Shown: positions 34,992 to 47,043 of the stretch, piece by piece
How positions within the stretch are numbered: the first letter of the stretch is position 1
Layout of the letters: every line of letters begins with the position of its first letter
Assembly (NCBI GenBank): GCA_033063855.1
Contig: CP093829.1
Coordinates: 7,078,243-7,142,242 of the forward strand
Length of the DNA: 64,000 nt
Direction of reading: 5' to 3'
Source of the DNA: Smittia aterrima
Lineage: Eukaryota > Arthropoda > Insecta > Diptera > Chironomidae
Notes under the pieces: model-generated
Told to the model about the DNA's origin: nothing
Seen by the model: only the letters and a program-made list of their open reading frames with translations
The model's database searches: none
Made by a program: the position numbers and the translations under genes

Positions 34992-36611
34992 ATGCTTTTA
35001 TTATTTGTTGTGGCATTCATTTTACTATGCACATTCGTTTGCGTTCAATCAATTCGTCCAAAGAATTTTCCTCCTGGTGAGCTCCTTTCATGAACTTGAG
35101 TCGAAGTTGTTTTAATTTAAATTGTTCAGGTCCGAAATGGTTTTTGCCTTTCGTTGGCAACACGCCGTTGCTTCAAAAGCTGAGTAAAGAATGTGGAGGA
35201 CACCACAAAGCTTTTCTTCGACTCGAAGAACAGTTTGGCGAGCCAATTATTGGATTAAAGCTGGGAAATGAACTCGTTGTTGTTGCTATGTCATATCCGC
35301 TGGTGAAAGAAATTCATGCGCGAGAGGAGTTTGATGGTCGACCAAATAATTTCTTCGCACATCAACGCACGATGGGCACTAGGTAAGTTACTTGAGATGA
35401 AATTTTATTTAATTACTCAAACTAATCATTTCATTAGACAAGGAATCACTTTTACTGATGGTCATCGCTGGAAGGAACAAAAAAGTTTCGTAATTCGTCA
35501 GCTGAGAAATGTTGGATATGGAAAGACGAAAATGGAAATTCAGATTCAAGATGAATTAAATGAAATGCGAGATATAATTGACAGCGCACTCGGCCAACCA
35601 CTTTGGCCAGGAAAGGAATTTATTCCACAAAGTGTAATCAACGTTTTATGGACATTTGTAACTGGAAAAAAAATCGAAAGAAGTAATCCACAACTTTCAA
35701 GGTTTCTGGGTTTGTTAAATAAACGATCGAAAGTTTTCGACATGACTGGAGGAGTTCTCAGTCAAATGCCTTGGCTTCGATTCGTTGCTCCAGAGAAATC
35801 CGGATATTCTCTAATCAGAGATCTCAACGCAGAGTTCTATTCATTTTTTATGGAGATCATTCAAGAACATTTGGATACTTACACAGAAGATAAAGTTGAA
35901 GACGATTTAATTTACGCTTACATCAAAGAAATGAAGGAACAAGAAGCAAATCCTGAGACTACTTTTTCAATAACTCAGCTCATCATGATCATTTTGGATA
36001 TTTTCATTGCTGGATCACAAACAACGCCCAATTCAGTTGACTCATCGCTTATGATTACTCTGATGCGTCCAGATCTGGCGGAGAAAGTCCATGAAGAAAT
36101 TTTCAATGTCCTTGGCGACGACGGAGTTGCAAATTATTCTGACAGATCAAAAATGCCTTTCGTTGAAGCTCTGCTTCTTGAAGTTCAACGATTCTTTTCT
36201 GTTGGTCCAATTGGCGGACCAAGACGAGCTTTGAAAACTTGTGAACTCGGAGGTTACACGATTCCAGAGAACACGACAGTTTTAACTGGTTTGTACGCTG
36301 TTCACAGAGACGCCGATTACTGGAAAGATCCAGAAGTATTTCGTCCTGAAAGATTCCTTGACGAGACGATGACTGTTAGAGGAAGCGAGCGATTGCTTCC
36401 GTTCGCAGCTGGTCGAAGGAAATGTCTTGGAGAAGTGTTAGCAAAATCTTGTATTTTCACATTTTACGTTGGACTTATGCAAAGTTTCAAACTTGAACAA
36501 GTCCCAAATAATCTTCCATCGATGGAGTTAATACCTGGAATGATTCAAACCACTAAACCATATAAAGTTATATTCAGGAAAAATGATTATGATGGAAAGA
36601 AATATCTTTAA
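34992..36611 (+). CDS. Cytochrome P450, clan 2, CYP305-like (copy 2)
   Basis: Tandem paralogue of the P450 at 28.5 kb with the same three-exon structure (34992-35076, 35130-35382, 35438-36611), giving 503 residues. The first two exons are identical in length to copy 1. Signatures: membrane anchor MLLLFVVAFILLCTFVCVQS, FPPGPKWFLPFVGN, WKEQKSFVIRQLR, AGSQTT, EVQR, FRPERFLDE and the haem loop PFAAGRRKCLG. The haem loop has Ala where copy 1 and most P450s have Gly; the residue is not one of the invariant FxxGxRxCxG positions, so activity is likely retained. It differs in the I-helix just after AGSQTT (PNSVDSS against ATTIDLA), which could shift substrate range. It has an 8-residue longer C-terminus. 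It converges tail-to-tail on cyc with a 132 nt gap. Confidence 0.9.
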
Positions 36612-36743
36612 CTTCCTTTTGTTAATTGACATTTAAAAAAATAGTTTAATACCGATCAACTACAACTTTTAGACTTCTACTTAAAAAATAGAAAATAAAA
36701 TATTTTGTACTAAGTAAATAATTTATAAGCTCATTACAGAGAT

Positions 36744-39680
36744 CTACGGTAATGGCCATGGAAGTCCACTGAAGTCAACTGGTCCACCAAGTCCAGCATC
36801 AGCTTCTAACAAACTCATTATTACAGCCATTGCTGCCTCATCATTTCCATCGTTTCCTGTTGTTGCTTGCTCGCTAGACTCGCTTGAACCAACTGACGAG
36901 AAAATTGTTCAAGGGAAGTTCAAATGAAAATTTAAAGTGAACTCACCATTCTCAGGACTGACAACTGTGCTGCTTCGAGCATGATTATAAGTTGTGAAGT
37001 TCGCGTAATTTCCATTAACTCTCGTAGATTGAGCTGATGATGAGTTTCCAGCTGATCCGTTATCAGTGTCAAGAGCAATGTTCAGTTGATTCTCAGCGAT
37101 ATTTTGAGCTTGAATTCCAATTGTTGGATCAGGGTCGGGACTCGAATCTTGAGTTTTTAAATTAAATTTCTGAAATATTTCAAGGGTTCTAATATTCACC
37201 TGATGAAACGTCTCCCATTCGTCTTTGATAATCCAAAACTTGCTCTGCAATCTGTCGACCAATCTTACTTGCCTCAATGTGAGTGTTTATCATTCGCTGC
37301 ATTTCACGTCCGTTTGCTATAACAATTTTGATAAAACTAAATCTCAAATTGATTAGAAAGTAAACTCACTTTGATTAAAGAAATCATAACTATTTGAATC
37401 ATTGGTGTCGCTTTGATAGGATGACTTAGTCAAGTCGGAGAGAATTACGTTGTTTTTCGCAATCAGGAACTCAACATCTTTTGTCCAAGGATTCTTAAAT
37501 GACTTCCATTCACTTTGGACATTAATAAATCCGTTATTCTTTGTCCTCAGTCCATAAACGGGTGTCGTGACCTTTTCTGTCGATTGCAGAGCAACTTTAT
37601 GCGATTCAGCGAGCGCCGCGATATCTTTGTGATTGAAATATTCGTACATACTCGTTCCGAGTAGTTCCTGTGGTAGAAAACCGAGTACAAGCGTCGCTCG
37701 TTGATCGACGAAGAGAAATTTCCCATCCATCGCATGTCGTGACGTAAATTGAATATTACGCAAGACTGGATCTGAGACAGGATTACTGCTACTGACGTTG
37801 TTGCTGTTCGTTGTGCTGCTAACATTTGTGTTATGCTTCTGAGGGTTTGCTTTGAAGAATCCGTTGTTGAAGTCGACGAGTCTTCCAACTGCGACGAGAC
37901 AAGACAATGATAAGTTACAATCACTTTCGGCATCGGGCTCTTGTTCTTCTAAGCCCATTTTCGCTGGTGCCCAAGACTTGAGATAACCAGTACATTGAAC
38001 AACACAAAATCTCTTATCACAAAATTGTTTTTTGCTTCGTCGATGGTTCCCCGAACCAGTCGAACTTGAGTCATGTTGTTCTTCCTTCACTTGAACTGAC
38101 GCTTTGCACTTCATTCGACAGAAAAATGATCTTCGAGCTCCAGGACACAATCTCGTTGCTCCTGTCGGCATATCCGAATGTTTGACAGGAAGCATTGTCT
38201 TCGCGTCGATCAATCGTTCCCTTGGACTTAAATCAGAACTTGAAAGTTGTTCTTTAATCTTCGCAACGTCTGAGAAAATGAGAAAATTCTTATCAAAAAA
38301 ATGTTTAACTCAAAAAAATAAACAAAAGTTCCGACCTTTTGGATGAAGAATATCAAACCAACTTTGACCGAGTAAATCAGTTTGTGAATAATTCAGAACT
38401 TCAGAGACAGACTCGGACACGTAAAGAATTCTTCCTCGATCACATCCGACAACGAAGAGAAATCCTTCGGCTGCTTGAAGAATCAACATTTTGAGTTCTT
38501 GATCGGAAAGGAAAGTTGGTTTAAAAGGTTCAGCGTAGGAATGAACTGCTCCTCGAATTGTTTTTAAATGCTGAACGGCCATTCGCAGAACTGTAAGTTT
38601 ATCGAGCTTTCGAGACATTGCATGACACATCGGAATCATCGCCGACAGCTCTGATATGAAATTATTCATTTTATCTCTTCGCCTCTTTTCGATTTCCGAG
38701 TGATTTGCCCTATAGTGAAAATATTTAAATAAATTATTCGGCAGACGCGAAGTGTGCGACGCTTCTCACTTCTTGTTTTCGTCAGTTGTTCTAATAGACT
38801 TGGTGTCATCTTCGTCCAAGTCGCTTGCTTCGCTGTAAGGAAATTTCCATTAGTCGGTGACTTTGAAACAAATCGAGTTTTTATGGCTTCTCTCATATTT
38901 CTGTTTACTTTTATGAAACCTTTCTTCGGAATTTTGATTTTCTCACTTTCTTTGTGAGGTTACCTAAGAAGTTTTCTCTTTTCAAAGAATTTTAACCCCT
39001 TTCCCTCAATAGAAAATCGTCTCGTAACGAGTTCTCGAAAATTATTCAAAGTGCTTTTAATTAGAAGGAAAATATAAACAAAAGCGCGACAATTGGAAAA
39101 GTAAAACGCATTTGTGAGGATTCACTTGCATAACAAAAATTTTGTGACTTCGGAGTTTAATGATTTTAAAACGCGACTTACGAATAAGAAAATTTCCTTT
39201 TTCTTGATCCTTTCGCGTTGTGGTTGTGAGAACCTCCCGTCGAGCTTGTGTCTGGAGTTTCCATCGGGGAATGAGCATTCACAAAATTACTGCCAGCGGT
39301 CATTTCACTATGATTCAGTAAATGTCCTTCGGTGTACAAACTTGTTATGCATGGGCCACTGCGAAATGTTTTCACTTAATTTGTCTTTTCATTAAATATT
39401 GATTGAGAAATATTTACTTTGTTTGATGTGAGTTGAGATCATAATAAACGTTGTATTCCTCTTGATCTGGAAGTCCGTGATCTAATTGAATGTGTGGATT
39501 GAAGTCATCTGCGAGTTGCTGCTGTTGAGCTTGATTTTGAACTGATTGAGTTCCGAGATCAGTCAAGTGGTGTGGCTTTAACTCTTCGAGCGTCAAAAAT
39601 TCTGATCGCTCATCGTCGTCAGGAACCGAAAGTAAGCGTGAGAAAGGAAGATCTTGAAGACTGAAATTTCGAGCGACCAT
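36744..39680 (-). CDS. cyc: CYCLE, circadian bHLH-PAS transcription factor (BMAL1 orthologue)
   Basis: Partner of CLOCK in the positive limb of the circadian clock, activating E-box genes such as period and timeless. Eight minus-strand exons: 39418-39680, 39182-39358, 38770-38832, 38336-38709, 37370-38269, 37200-37316, 36947-37147, 36744-36892. All phases agree, giving 747 residues. There is an NLS-like KGSRKRKFS; bHLH around 165-220 (KKANHSEIEKRRRDKMNNFI, restored across an intron); PAS-A around 240-340 (ELKMLILQAAEGFLFVVGCD); LKSWAPAK; and PAS-B around 460-565 (FTSRHAMDGKFLFVDQRATL). The C-terminus is the BMAL1-type transactivation motif EAAMAVIMSLLEADAGLGG, ending GLPWPLP. Drosophila CYC lacks this tail; mosquitoes and most insects keep it. 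Introns are short (52-70 nt, one 349). The final splice near 37147 uses an AAG acceptor. Confidence 0.95.
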
Positions 39681-42035
39681 TTTAATGAAAATCCTTTTTC
39701 ACAAATCACTTTGCGAATTAAATTTAATGAAAACTTTTCAACACTATTTTCCCTACACGATCGCAATAAGAAAATTTTATTAATTTTCTTTTAATTATTC
39801 ACTAGCAAGTCAATGAACCAAACAATTTTACTCTTTTATTCACAAGAGACTTTTCCGTTGGCGCAATCAGAACACGACTAACTTAATTTTCCAGAAGACT
39901 CTTCAATTTATACTCTTTGCTAATTCGGATCGCTTGTCGTTGAAGTTAACAGAGTCTTGTTGTTGCTTACATTTCCATTGGCATTTGTTATTCAAAAACA
40001 TTCGTCTCAAACGTCGGATACATTTGAATTGAGACAACAATGATGATCTACTCAACGAGTTTATCCGAAAACTTTACTGCATCTGCTGTTTCTGATAGCA
40101 AACAATCAGTTTTAGTTGAGATTTGTTCTAGTCGTGAATGCGCATGAATACTTCAACACACAATCCACCAACAAATGCTTCGGAATTCTCACTATGAGAA
40201 ACATTTTCTCTTCGTGGTTGGAAGGAAAATCATTTTCATCGTTCACTGTGTTTGTGAAATTATGCAACAGGTTTCGTTCTTATTGTAAAAGGGGTGGACC
40301 TTATTGTTATCGCGCGAATACCGTAATCGAGATGATTGAAACGTGAATTGATCTAAATATTTTTATCTCATAACATTTCCTGAATGTTTAGAAGTTTGTG
40401 AAATAATTTTAATATCGACAGTTCAAGAGCATTGTTCGATAGCAAAACAAATAAAACTTGAAATGTTTTTGATTTGTTTGAGTTGTCGTTCTTCAAAAGA
40501 AATTTTATTTATAAATCTGATTGTCGGATACGGAGTTTAATCCTCTTGCGTGGGATGCGCGAATGTATAATTAACGATTAATGTTGACCGTTACTTTTTA
40601 ATTGGATTAAGTGCGATTTCAGTTAAAAGTCAAACAGAAATAACCTTGAGTACTTTAACCCTCGGAAGTATTGCACAATCGTTTGGTCTTTAACTCCTCC
40701 GATTGATGTTTGTGATTGATGCAGCGTGCTCGTTTTTTCTCTCACCTAACAGCGAAGGGAAAATCGATACATCTCATTATTTTGTGAGTCGTCGAAACGA
40801 ATTCAATTATTGAGGGAATAATGAGAAATTCGAGACGAAATCAAATCAACACCTGAGATTCCTTCACTATCTTATTCAACTCCACCCAACAAGGAAAACT
40901 CACCTGCTTCAGTTTCTTATTTAGCGACAATTGGAAGCTTATTTGCTATCTCCGTTCGATGAATATTCTTCAATAATTGGCACTTTCTATGTCGACAGAG
41001 AAATTTTAAAAAGTTAAAGTCAAAACAATAAAATTATTTTCCGTCGAATGAACTTCGAAGCAATCCAAGAAAATATCGAAAACAAAAAAACTTTTCCTCT
41101 TCTTTTAAATCAAAACAGGTGGAAAATTACCCTTCTCATTGAAGTATCGTAAACATTTCAACCCGTGCAGACGAGATTGCTCAAGCTATTGCTCATGACA
41201 GGACTGTCATAATCATTATTGCTATTTCTCTAGCAATTTACAAGGCAAATAAATAAAATGAGATTTTTAAAAAGAAAGAACATTTCATCTCAAACAAATA
41301 AATCATTTTTCTCTGAAGACATTCATGCAATCAACTTCGTTATTGAGTTTAGAAAACATTGAATTATTAAACTTTTCTCGAACAATCAGTAAAAGTTATC
41401 AGAATATGAAACGTAATTCAATTTCTCACAAATGTGCATTCTGTTTGTGCATTGCAAATTATATAATTCCATTATCAAGGTCAAACATAAAACGGCGCGC
41501 GAATGACTTTGATGGCGTCACTGATTTTATATTCAAATTTATTGCCTTTCTTCCTGCTTTGTCGTTTTGTTTTTGATATTTCGATCGATTCCTTAAACTT
41601 GAAATTATTCACGCACCAAGAAACACAGAAAATTAACTACAATCGCCTAGTCACTACCGCGATTTGCCGATAAATGAGGGAAAATGATATCAATTACTTT
41701 ACGTTATTTCGCATGCAATTTCCCCTTCAGTATAATTTGATATTTGCTGACAAATTGACTTATTCGCGATGAATGGGATTAAACGAATTTCGCTTAGCGT
41801 CTTCTCGATCGTAACTGAGACGACGACTCTTCCTGTTACTCGAGAACTAAGCTTGTGTAGTTTTTCTTGATAACAATCAAAAGATTTTGTGCAAAGTTGA
41901 GAGCGTAAACAATTATTTCATGCAAATATTACACAATACAAATGCATCGGATGTGATGTCGTAGTTCGTAGTTAACGCTTTGAATACAAAAATTTATTTA
42001 AATTGAAGTTTTTTTTATTTTAAAAAAAGTTTTCC
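39681..42035. other. cyc upstream region; no gene recognised
   Basis: About 2.35 kb between the cyc start and the 3' end of the NOSIP-like gene. Only two motif-free open frames of 76-83 residues (40116 and 41325, +) occur, and I do not call them. The first few hundred bases above 39680 should be the cyc 5' UTR and promoter. No repeat or mobile element was seen. Confidence 0.4.
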
Positions 42036-43034
42036 TTAACATTGAAGTGCTGGTCTTGATGAAGATGCTTCTAACTGATTTGCAGATGCAAATCCAGTGC
42101 CACCTCTTTGTAGGACGATGATGTCTTTCTCTGTTAGCTGTTCATTAGTCAAAGGGTGAATCATGTCTTTCTTGATGAGTTTCTCGTAGCATTCCAAGGT
42201 CACCACGTCTCCAGTCGTGCGTAGGACTACATGTTGCTGAGCATTTGTGAGAACGTCTTTAGTGACAGCGCACACGTATCGAGCTTCTTTAGCGATTAAA
42301 GATTTGTGTTTGTCGTCGGGGTCGCTGGCATGAGTGAATTTGACATCGATTAAGTCTTTGACCTTCAAAACTTTTCCTGAGATTGGGCAGTAAATTTTGC
42401 TGTCTGGCTTTTCAATTTTTGCTTTTGATGCATCTGGAGTTTGTGATGGGACCCAGAAGCTTGGGAGTGCTTTGTCTTTGCCACCTGACATGTTCGATAG
42501 CGATTTGCTACTTCCAGCTGCGGAACTTGAACTTGATTGGCCTACAAATAATTAAATTAGTTAGATCCGCTGAGGGATAAGAAAATATTTCAAAGCTCTT
42601 ACTGGATTGCTCTTTGATGTTCTTTTCAGTCCTCATGAACTTCTCAAGCTTCTTTTTGTTTTCAGCCGAAGCAATTTCCTGCAACTCAGCAACATCGCTT
42701 GACTTCTGCTTTTCGTATTCCTTCATCTTTCTGGCAAATTCAGTTTTCTTTGAAATTATGTATTGCAGAATCGCTTCACGATCAAATAAATATCCTTCCT
42801 TGGTGACGACAGGAAGAGTCGCTGGCTGAAGAGTCAAATTGCAGGCATCGAACGATTTCACGGAATCTTTTGCTAATCTAAAAGAAATTTGTTTATAAAC
42901 AAAATATTTTTTTATTGATTTTTTAGTTCTCACCTTTGTCTCTCAGTTCCAAATCCTGATGAAGCCGCATCTTTCTTCTTCTCATGGTAGGTGTAGACCG
43001 ATCCTGCTGTGCTGTTTCTAGCGTGTCGCGTCAT
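42036..43034 (-). CDS. NOSIP homologue (nitric oxide synthase-interacting protein)
   Basis: Conserved eukaryotic U-box-type E3 ligase, named for binding to NO synthase in mammals; also reported as a spliceosome-associated protein. Exons 42934-43034, 42603-42877 and 42036-42541 give 293 residues, near the human length of 301. The start MTRHARNSTAGSVYTYHEKK is the family N-terminus. The first half-domain has DACNLTLQPATLPVVTKEGY followed by LFDREAILQYI. A Lys/Glu-rich coiled coil spans about 70-125. The second half-domain has KIYCPISGKVLKVKDLIDVKF, truncated here to its key CPISGK, and later RYVCAVTKDVLTN and VVTLECYEKLIKKDMIHPLT. The split U-box arrangement is characteristic. Introns are about 61 and 56 nt. 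Likely single-copy housekeeping gene, unrelated in function to its neighbours. Confidence 0.93.
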
Positions 43035-43337
43035 GTTTTATTTATTGTTTTTAAATATTTAAAGAAAAATGAAGTTCTCTCAAATTACAACTTGAAGATT
43101 ATAACTTGACAATAATTTTAAATTCGAAGCGTTTTTCAGTTTAGCCGTTAAAAAGTTTTAAATTTCATGAATTTACAAAAAAAAATTGAAAAGTACTGGA
43201 AATTCTTTTTCTCCTACAATTATTAATGCTTCTCCAAAGAGAAACGACTATAAAAGATAAATGCAAGTCAAAGCAAAGAAAAGATTTTTTTTTTAATTTT
43301 TTAATCTTGATTTTTATTAAAATCAAATCTTTTTATT

Positions 43338-45019
43338 TTAAATTCTTTCGATAATCTCTAGTGAAGTATAATTCTCGGTCATAATTTCTTTGATTTCTTT
43401 TCTGTCAACTCCTTTCAATCTACGAACTTTCAATTTTTCAAACTTTAGCTTCATTGATTTCAACATTTTTAATATTTCTTCATCGATTAAGTCGAGTGTA
43501 AGGTGACTTATTTTTGGCATAGAATCTAACAAAAATTTAAGATTGACCGCGATTGTAGGCCAGTAAAGCAAAGTCAGTTCAGTGATTGAGTTTGATATAT
43601 TAATTGAAATTTTATTCTCAGGAAAAGCTTTAGAACTCATGACGTTTAGATTCTTCAGCTTTGGCATTTTCATGATCAAGCCGAAAGTTTCTCTGTCTAC
43701 AACGAGTCCTGGGAACATCAAGTTTTCGAGATAAACGCTTTGTGACTTCAGGAAGTTCCGAAAGTTTGTACCAAGACCACCCTCTCTCAAAACTTCTATC
43801 ATCAAACACTTCAGCTTGAATTGAAACTGTTTCCAAGACTCGTCTTCGAATATTTGATTTAAGGTTGCTGAACAAAGTTGAAGACTTGTTAATTTGTCAA
43901 AGTTTTCGAGCATTTTTGTTAAAATATCTTTGCTAATTTTACCGGAAAAGTCTCTTAAACTAAGTTCTTCGGTTGCTACAGAGTTTATAAAAAACCTGGC
44001 CAAAGTATCGCCAAAGCTGTAAATGCCAAAATGATGCATTTTAAGTTTTTAAGGATTTTTATAATAGAAAAAACCTTTATGTAGCCACTTTGTCCGTCCG
44101 TCCGTCTGTCTGTTAGCAAAAATTTTAATCCTAACCCTAATCTTAATCCTAATCTTAAGTCTAATCGAAAAAATCCTTCTACCAGGTCGCCTGTGACCGG
44201 TATTCCGAATTTTTTCAGCTTTGGAAACTTTAAAGATTCGAAACATTAAATCTCTGAAGATGGATCTTCAAATGGAAGGAAGCCATATTCCCTGACACAA
44301 ATGCTTTCTGCTGATGATTCGATTGCTGATAACAATCTCCACAGATCAAGTTTTTTTCTAAAATAAACATTATCGAGTGAAACATTTTTCCATTCGCGAG
44401 CCCTACTATGTAAAAATTCAAGTTCTGAATTGGACACGTAGTCGCCGATTTTTCCAATATCTCCATTACTATGTTTTATATACACGCGGCTTCGTTTGAT
44501 TTCAATATTCTGATACAGTCTCGAGCTGTTCTTCAGCAAATTGTAATCTTCCGGATCACATTTATCATGAAAACCAACTTTAATTTCCATAAGATCTTCC
44601 GAAGTAGCGATGGAGTATGTGTTAGTGTAATATGAATCCCTAATAAGATCTTCTGTGTTTTCTAGCGTTCGATTCTTTCCAAAAACAACTTTTATATTCT
44701 CCATGAGAATTTTCGAGGAAGCTATTAAGTTGTAATAACTTGGACTGACTTCTGAAATCTTTATCAAATCTTTGCCGCTTAAATGTTTTAAGATCATTTC
44801 AGGAATGTCGAGAAAACGTGAGAAATATTCCAAAGGATCCATGTTAGTCATCAGCTCAGAAAATTTGATGATTTTCTTGTTCGGCTGTCCATCCAAAACT
44901 TCTGATGCTTCTGCTTTTGATTCATTATCTGGCTTGTTGTTAACGATTGGAACTTTAATGGAAATTTTTCGCTTTAATGACATCTCCTTTGTGGAGATCG
45001 GTGCTGAGCTTTTCTCCAT
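43338..45019 (-). pseudogene. F-box/LRR-like gene copy A, broken
   Basis: Paralogue of the two intact genes upstream (45526-47043 and 47600-49111). The N-terminal 257 codons (44246-45019) include the F-box region IPEMILKHLSGKDLIKISEV. They end at a TAA created by substitutions where the intact copies read through (after DPSSE). About 35 nt further, a block of about 156 nt is inserted at 44053-44208. The remaining 233 codons (43338-44039, from MHHFGIYSFGD) stay open and similar to the paralogues, so decay is recent. The downstream part might still be transcribed, but a functional full-length product is not possible from this copy. Confidence 0.88.
44053..44208. mobile_element. Short non-autonomous element with terminal inverted repeats (copy 2)
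   Basis: An insertion in F-box copy A, dated by two empty sites: copies B (near 46230) and C (near 48312) read AAGTTTTTTCAG without interruption. The left end AAGGATTTTT and the inner right end AAAAAATCCTT are inverted repeats. Between them lie CCACTTTGTCCGTC with a CCGT repeat and a CTAAYCYTAA-like tandem tract. A 30 nt segment with GGTCGCCTGTGACCGG follows. T-rich target sequence (TTTTT) flanks both sides. The same element occurs at 30819-31012. No ORF; class unknown. Confidence 0.75.
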
Positions 45020-45525
45020 AATTTTTATCTTTATCTAAAAAGGAAAATAGAATTTAAATAAAATTTAAGAAGGAAAAATAATCCGAGCTAGTGATGTTAC
45101 CTCTTTGAATGTTCAGAATGAAATGAGACAAGCGGTAGATTTTTTTTCTCTATAAATTGAATTCTTATTAGAAGACGAATCCGCTTGCAAATTACAAAAC
45201 TTCTAATCTCAAGAACAATTGTTATTAAAGAAAAATTAAAATGACCTCGTTGGAGTTTGCTAAAAAGAAAATTTGCTTCAGGAGATGGAACATGAATTCG
45301 GTGGTCAAAATCGATTTGCTAGTAAGTCAAAAAAAAATGCACATTTGTTATTGATTTGATTGTCATTCCAAACATTTTTGGCTGCAATTGAATTTGTTGG
45401 AATTTGTTGTGGAAGTACAATGCAAGCCGAGGAAAATTGATCCAGGATGAAATCGAGTTGAAGGGAAAGCAAAGAGTTTTTTTTTATAAAATCTTTATTT
45501 TCGTTTGAATCAAATGCTTTTTATT

Positions 45526-47043
45526 TCAAATTCTTTCGATAATCTCTAGCGAAGTATAATTCTCGGTCATAAATTCCTTGATTTCTTTTCTGTCGATTCC
45601 TTTCAATCTACGAACTTTCAATTTTTCAAACTTTCTTTTCACTGATTTCAACATTTTTAATATTTCTTCATCGATTAAGTCGAGTGTAAGGTTTGTTACT
45701 TTCGGCATTGAATCTAACAGAAATTTTAGAGTGACCGCGATTGCAGGCCAGTAAAGCAAAGTCAGTTCAGTGATTGAGTTTGATATATTAATTGGAACCT
45801 CATTCTCAGGAAAAGCCTCAGAACAATTGAGAGTCAGATTCTTCAGATTTGGCATTTTCATGATCACGTCGAAGGTTTCTCTGTTTACAACGGGTAGTTT
45901 GATTCCCAATTCTTCGAGATAATCGCTTTGAGACTTAAGGAAGTTCCGAAAGTTCGTACCAAGGTCAATGTTTATGTAAACTCCTATCATCAAACACTTG
46001 AGCTTGAATTGAAACTGTTTCCAAGACTCATCTTTGAATAATTGAAATAAGATTGTTGAAGAAAGTTGAAGACTTGTTAATTTGTCAAAGTTTTTGAGCA
46101 TTTTTGTTAAAATATCTTTGCTAATTTTGCCGGAAAAGTCTGCCAAATCAAGTTCTTCGATTGCTACAGAGTTTATAAAAAACCTGGCCAAAGTATCGCC
46201 AAAGCTGTGAATGCCATAATGATGCATTTTAAGTTTTTTCAGCTTTGGAAACTTTAAAGCTTCGAAAGATTCATTCTCTGAAGATGGATCTTCAAATGGT
46301 AGGAAGCCATATTCCCTGACACAAATGCTTTCTACTGATGATTCGATTGCTGATAACAATTTCCACAGATCAAGTTTTTTTCTAAAATAAACATTATCGA
46401 GTGAAACATTTTTCCATTCGCGAGCCTTACTACATAAAAAGTCAAGTTCTGAATTGCTCACATAGTCGCCGACTTTTATAAGATTTCCATCTTCCATATT
46501 CACAAGGGTTCGTTTGATTTCAATATTCTGATACAGTCTCGAGCTGTTCTTCAGCAAATTAAAATCTTCCGACTGGGTCGCGCATTTATCATTAAAACCA
46601 ACTTTAATTTCCATAAGGTCTTTCGACGTAGCGATGGAGTAGATGTGACTGCCTTCTGATTCCCTAATGAGATCTTCTGTATTTTCTAGCTTTCGATTCT
46701 TTCCAAAAACAACTTTTATATTTTCCATGAGAATTTTCGACGAAGCGATGAAGTTGTAATAACTTGGACTGACTTCCGAAATCGTTATCAAATCGTTGCC
46801 TTTGAAATGCCGAAAGATCATCTCAGGAATGTCGAGAAAGCGTGAGAAATATTCCAAAGGATCGATGTTAGTCATCAGATCAGATAATTTGATGATTTTC
46901 TTGTTCGGCTTGCCATCCAAAACTTCTGATGCTTCTGCTTTTGTTTCATCCTCTGGCTTGTTGTTAACGATTGGAACCTCAATCGAAGTTTTTCGCTTTA
47001 ATGACATTTCCGTAGTGGCGATCGGTGATGGGCTTTTCTCCAT
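45526..47043 (-). CDS. F-box/LRR-like protein, copy B
   Basis: Intronless, 505 residues. The N-terminus is charged (MEKSPSPIATTEMSLKRKTS). An F-box-like segment follows at about 60-105 (DPLEYFSRFLDIPEMIFRHF, then GNDLITISEVSPSYYNFIAS), the motif by which F-box proteins bind SKP1 in SCF ubiquitin ligases. From about 250 onward there are repeated leucine-spaced units (for example LTSLQLSSTILFQLF, NLTLNCSEAF, SITELTLLYWPAI and VTNLTLDLIDEEILKMLKSV) consistent with degenerate leucine-rich repeats. Start and stop agree with copy C. The flanks on both sides are also duplicated, so the repeat unit is roughly 2 kb. The target is unknown. The F-box call is by pattern and not certain. Confidence 0.82.
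   Translation of the reverse strand: MEKSPSPIATTEMSLKRKTSIEVPIVNNKPEDETKAEASEVLDGKPNKKIIKLSDLMTNIDPLEYFSRFLDIPEMIFRHFKGNDLITISEVSPSYYNFIASSKILMENIKVVFGKNRKLENTEDLIRESEGSHIYSIATSKDLMEIKVGFNDKCATQSEDFNLLKNSSRLYQNIEIKRTLVNMEDGNLIKVGDYVSNSELDFLCSKAREWKNVSLDNVYFRKKLDLWKLLSAIESSVESICVREYGFLPFEDPSSENESFEALKFPKLKKLKMHHYGIHSFGDTLARFFINSVAIEELDLADFSGKISKDILTKMLKNFDKLTSLQLSSTILFQLFKDESWKQFQFKLKCLMIGVYINIDLGTNFRNFLKSQSDYLEELGIKLPVVNRETFDVIMKMPNLKNLTLNCSEAFPENEVPINISNSITELTLLYWPAIAVTLKFLLDSMPKVTNLTLDLIDEEILKMLKSVKRKFEKLKVRRLKGIDRKEIKEFMTENYTSLEIIERI

Noticed and set aside
44053..44208. Helitron as class for the short element
   Set aside because: A terminal hairpin is present, but I could not find the TC start and CTRR end in either orientation, and inverted repeats argue against it.
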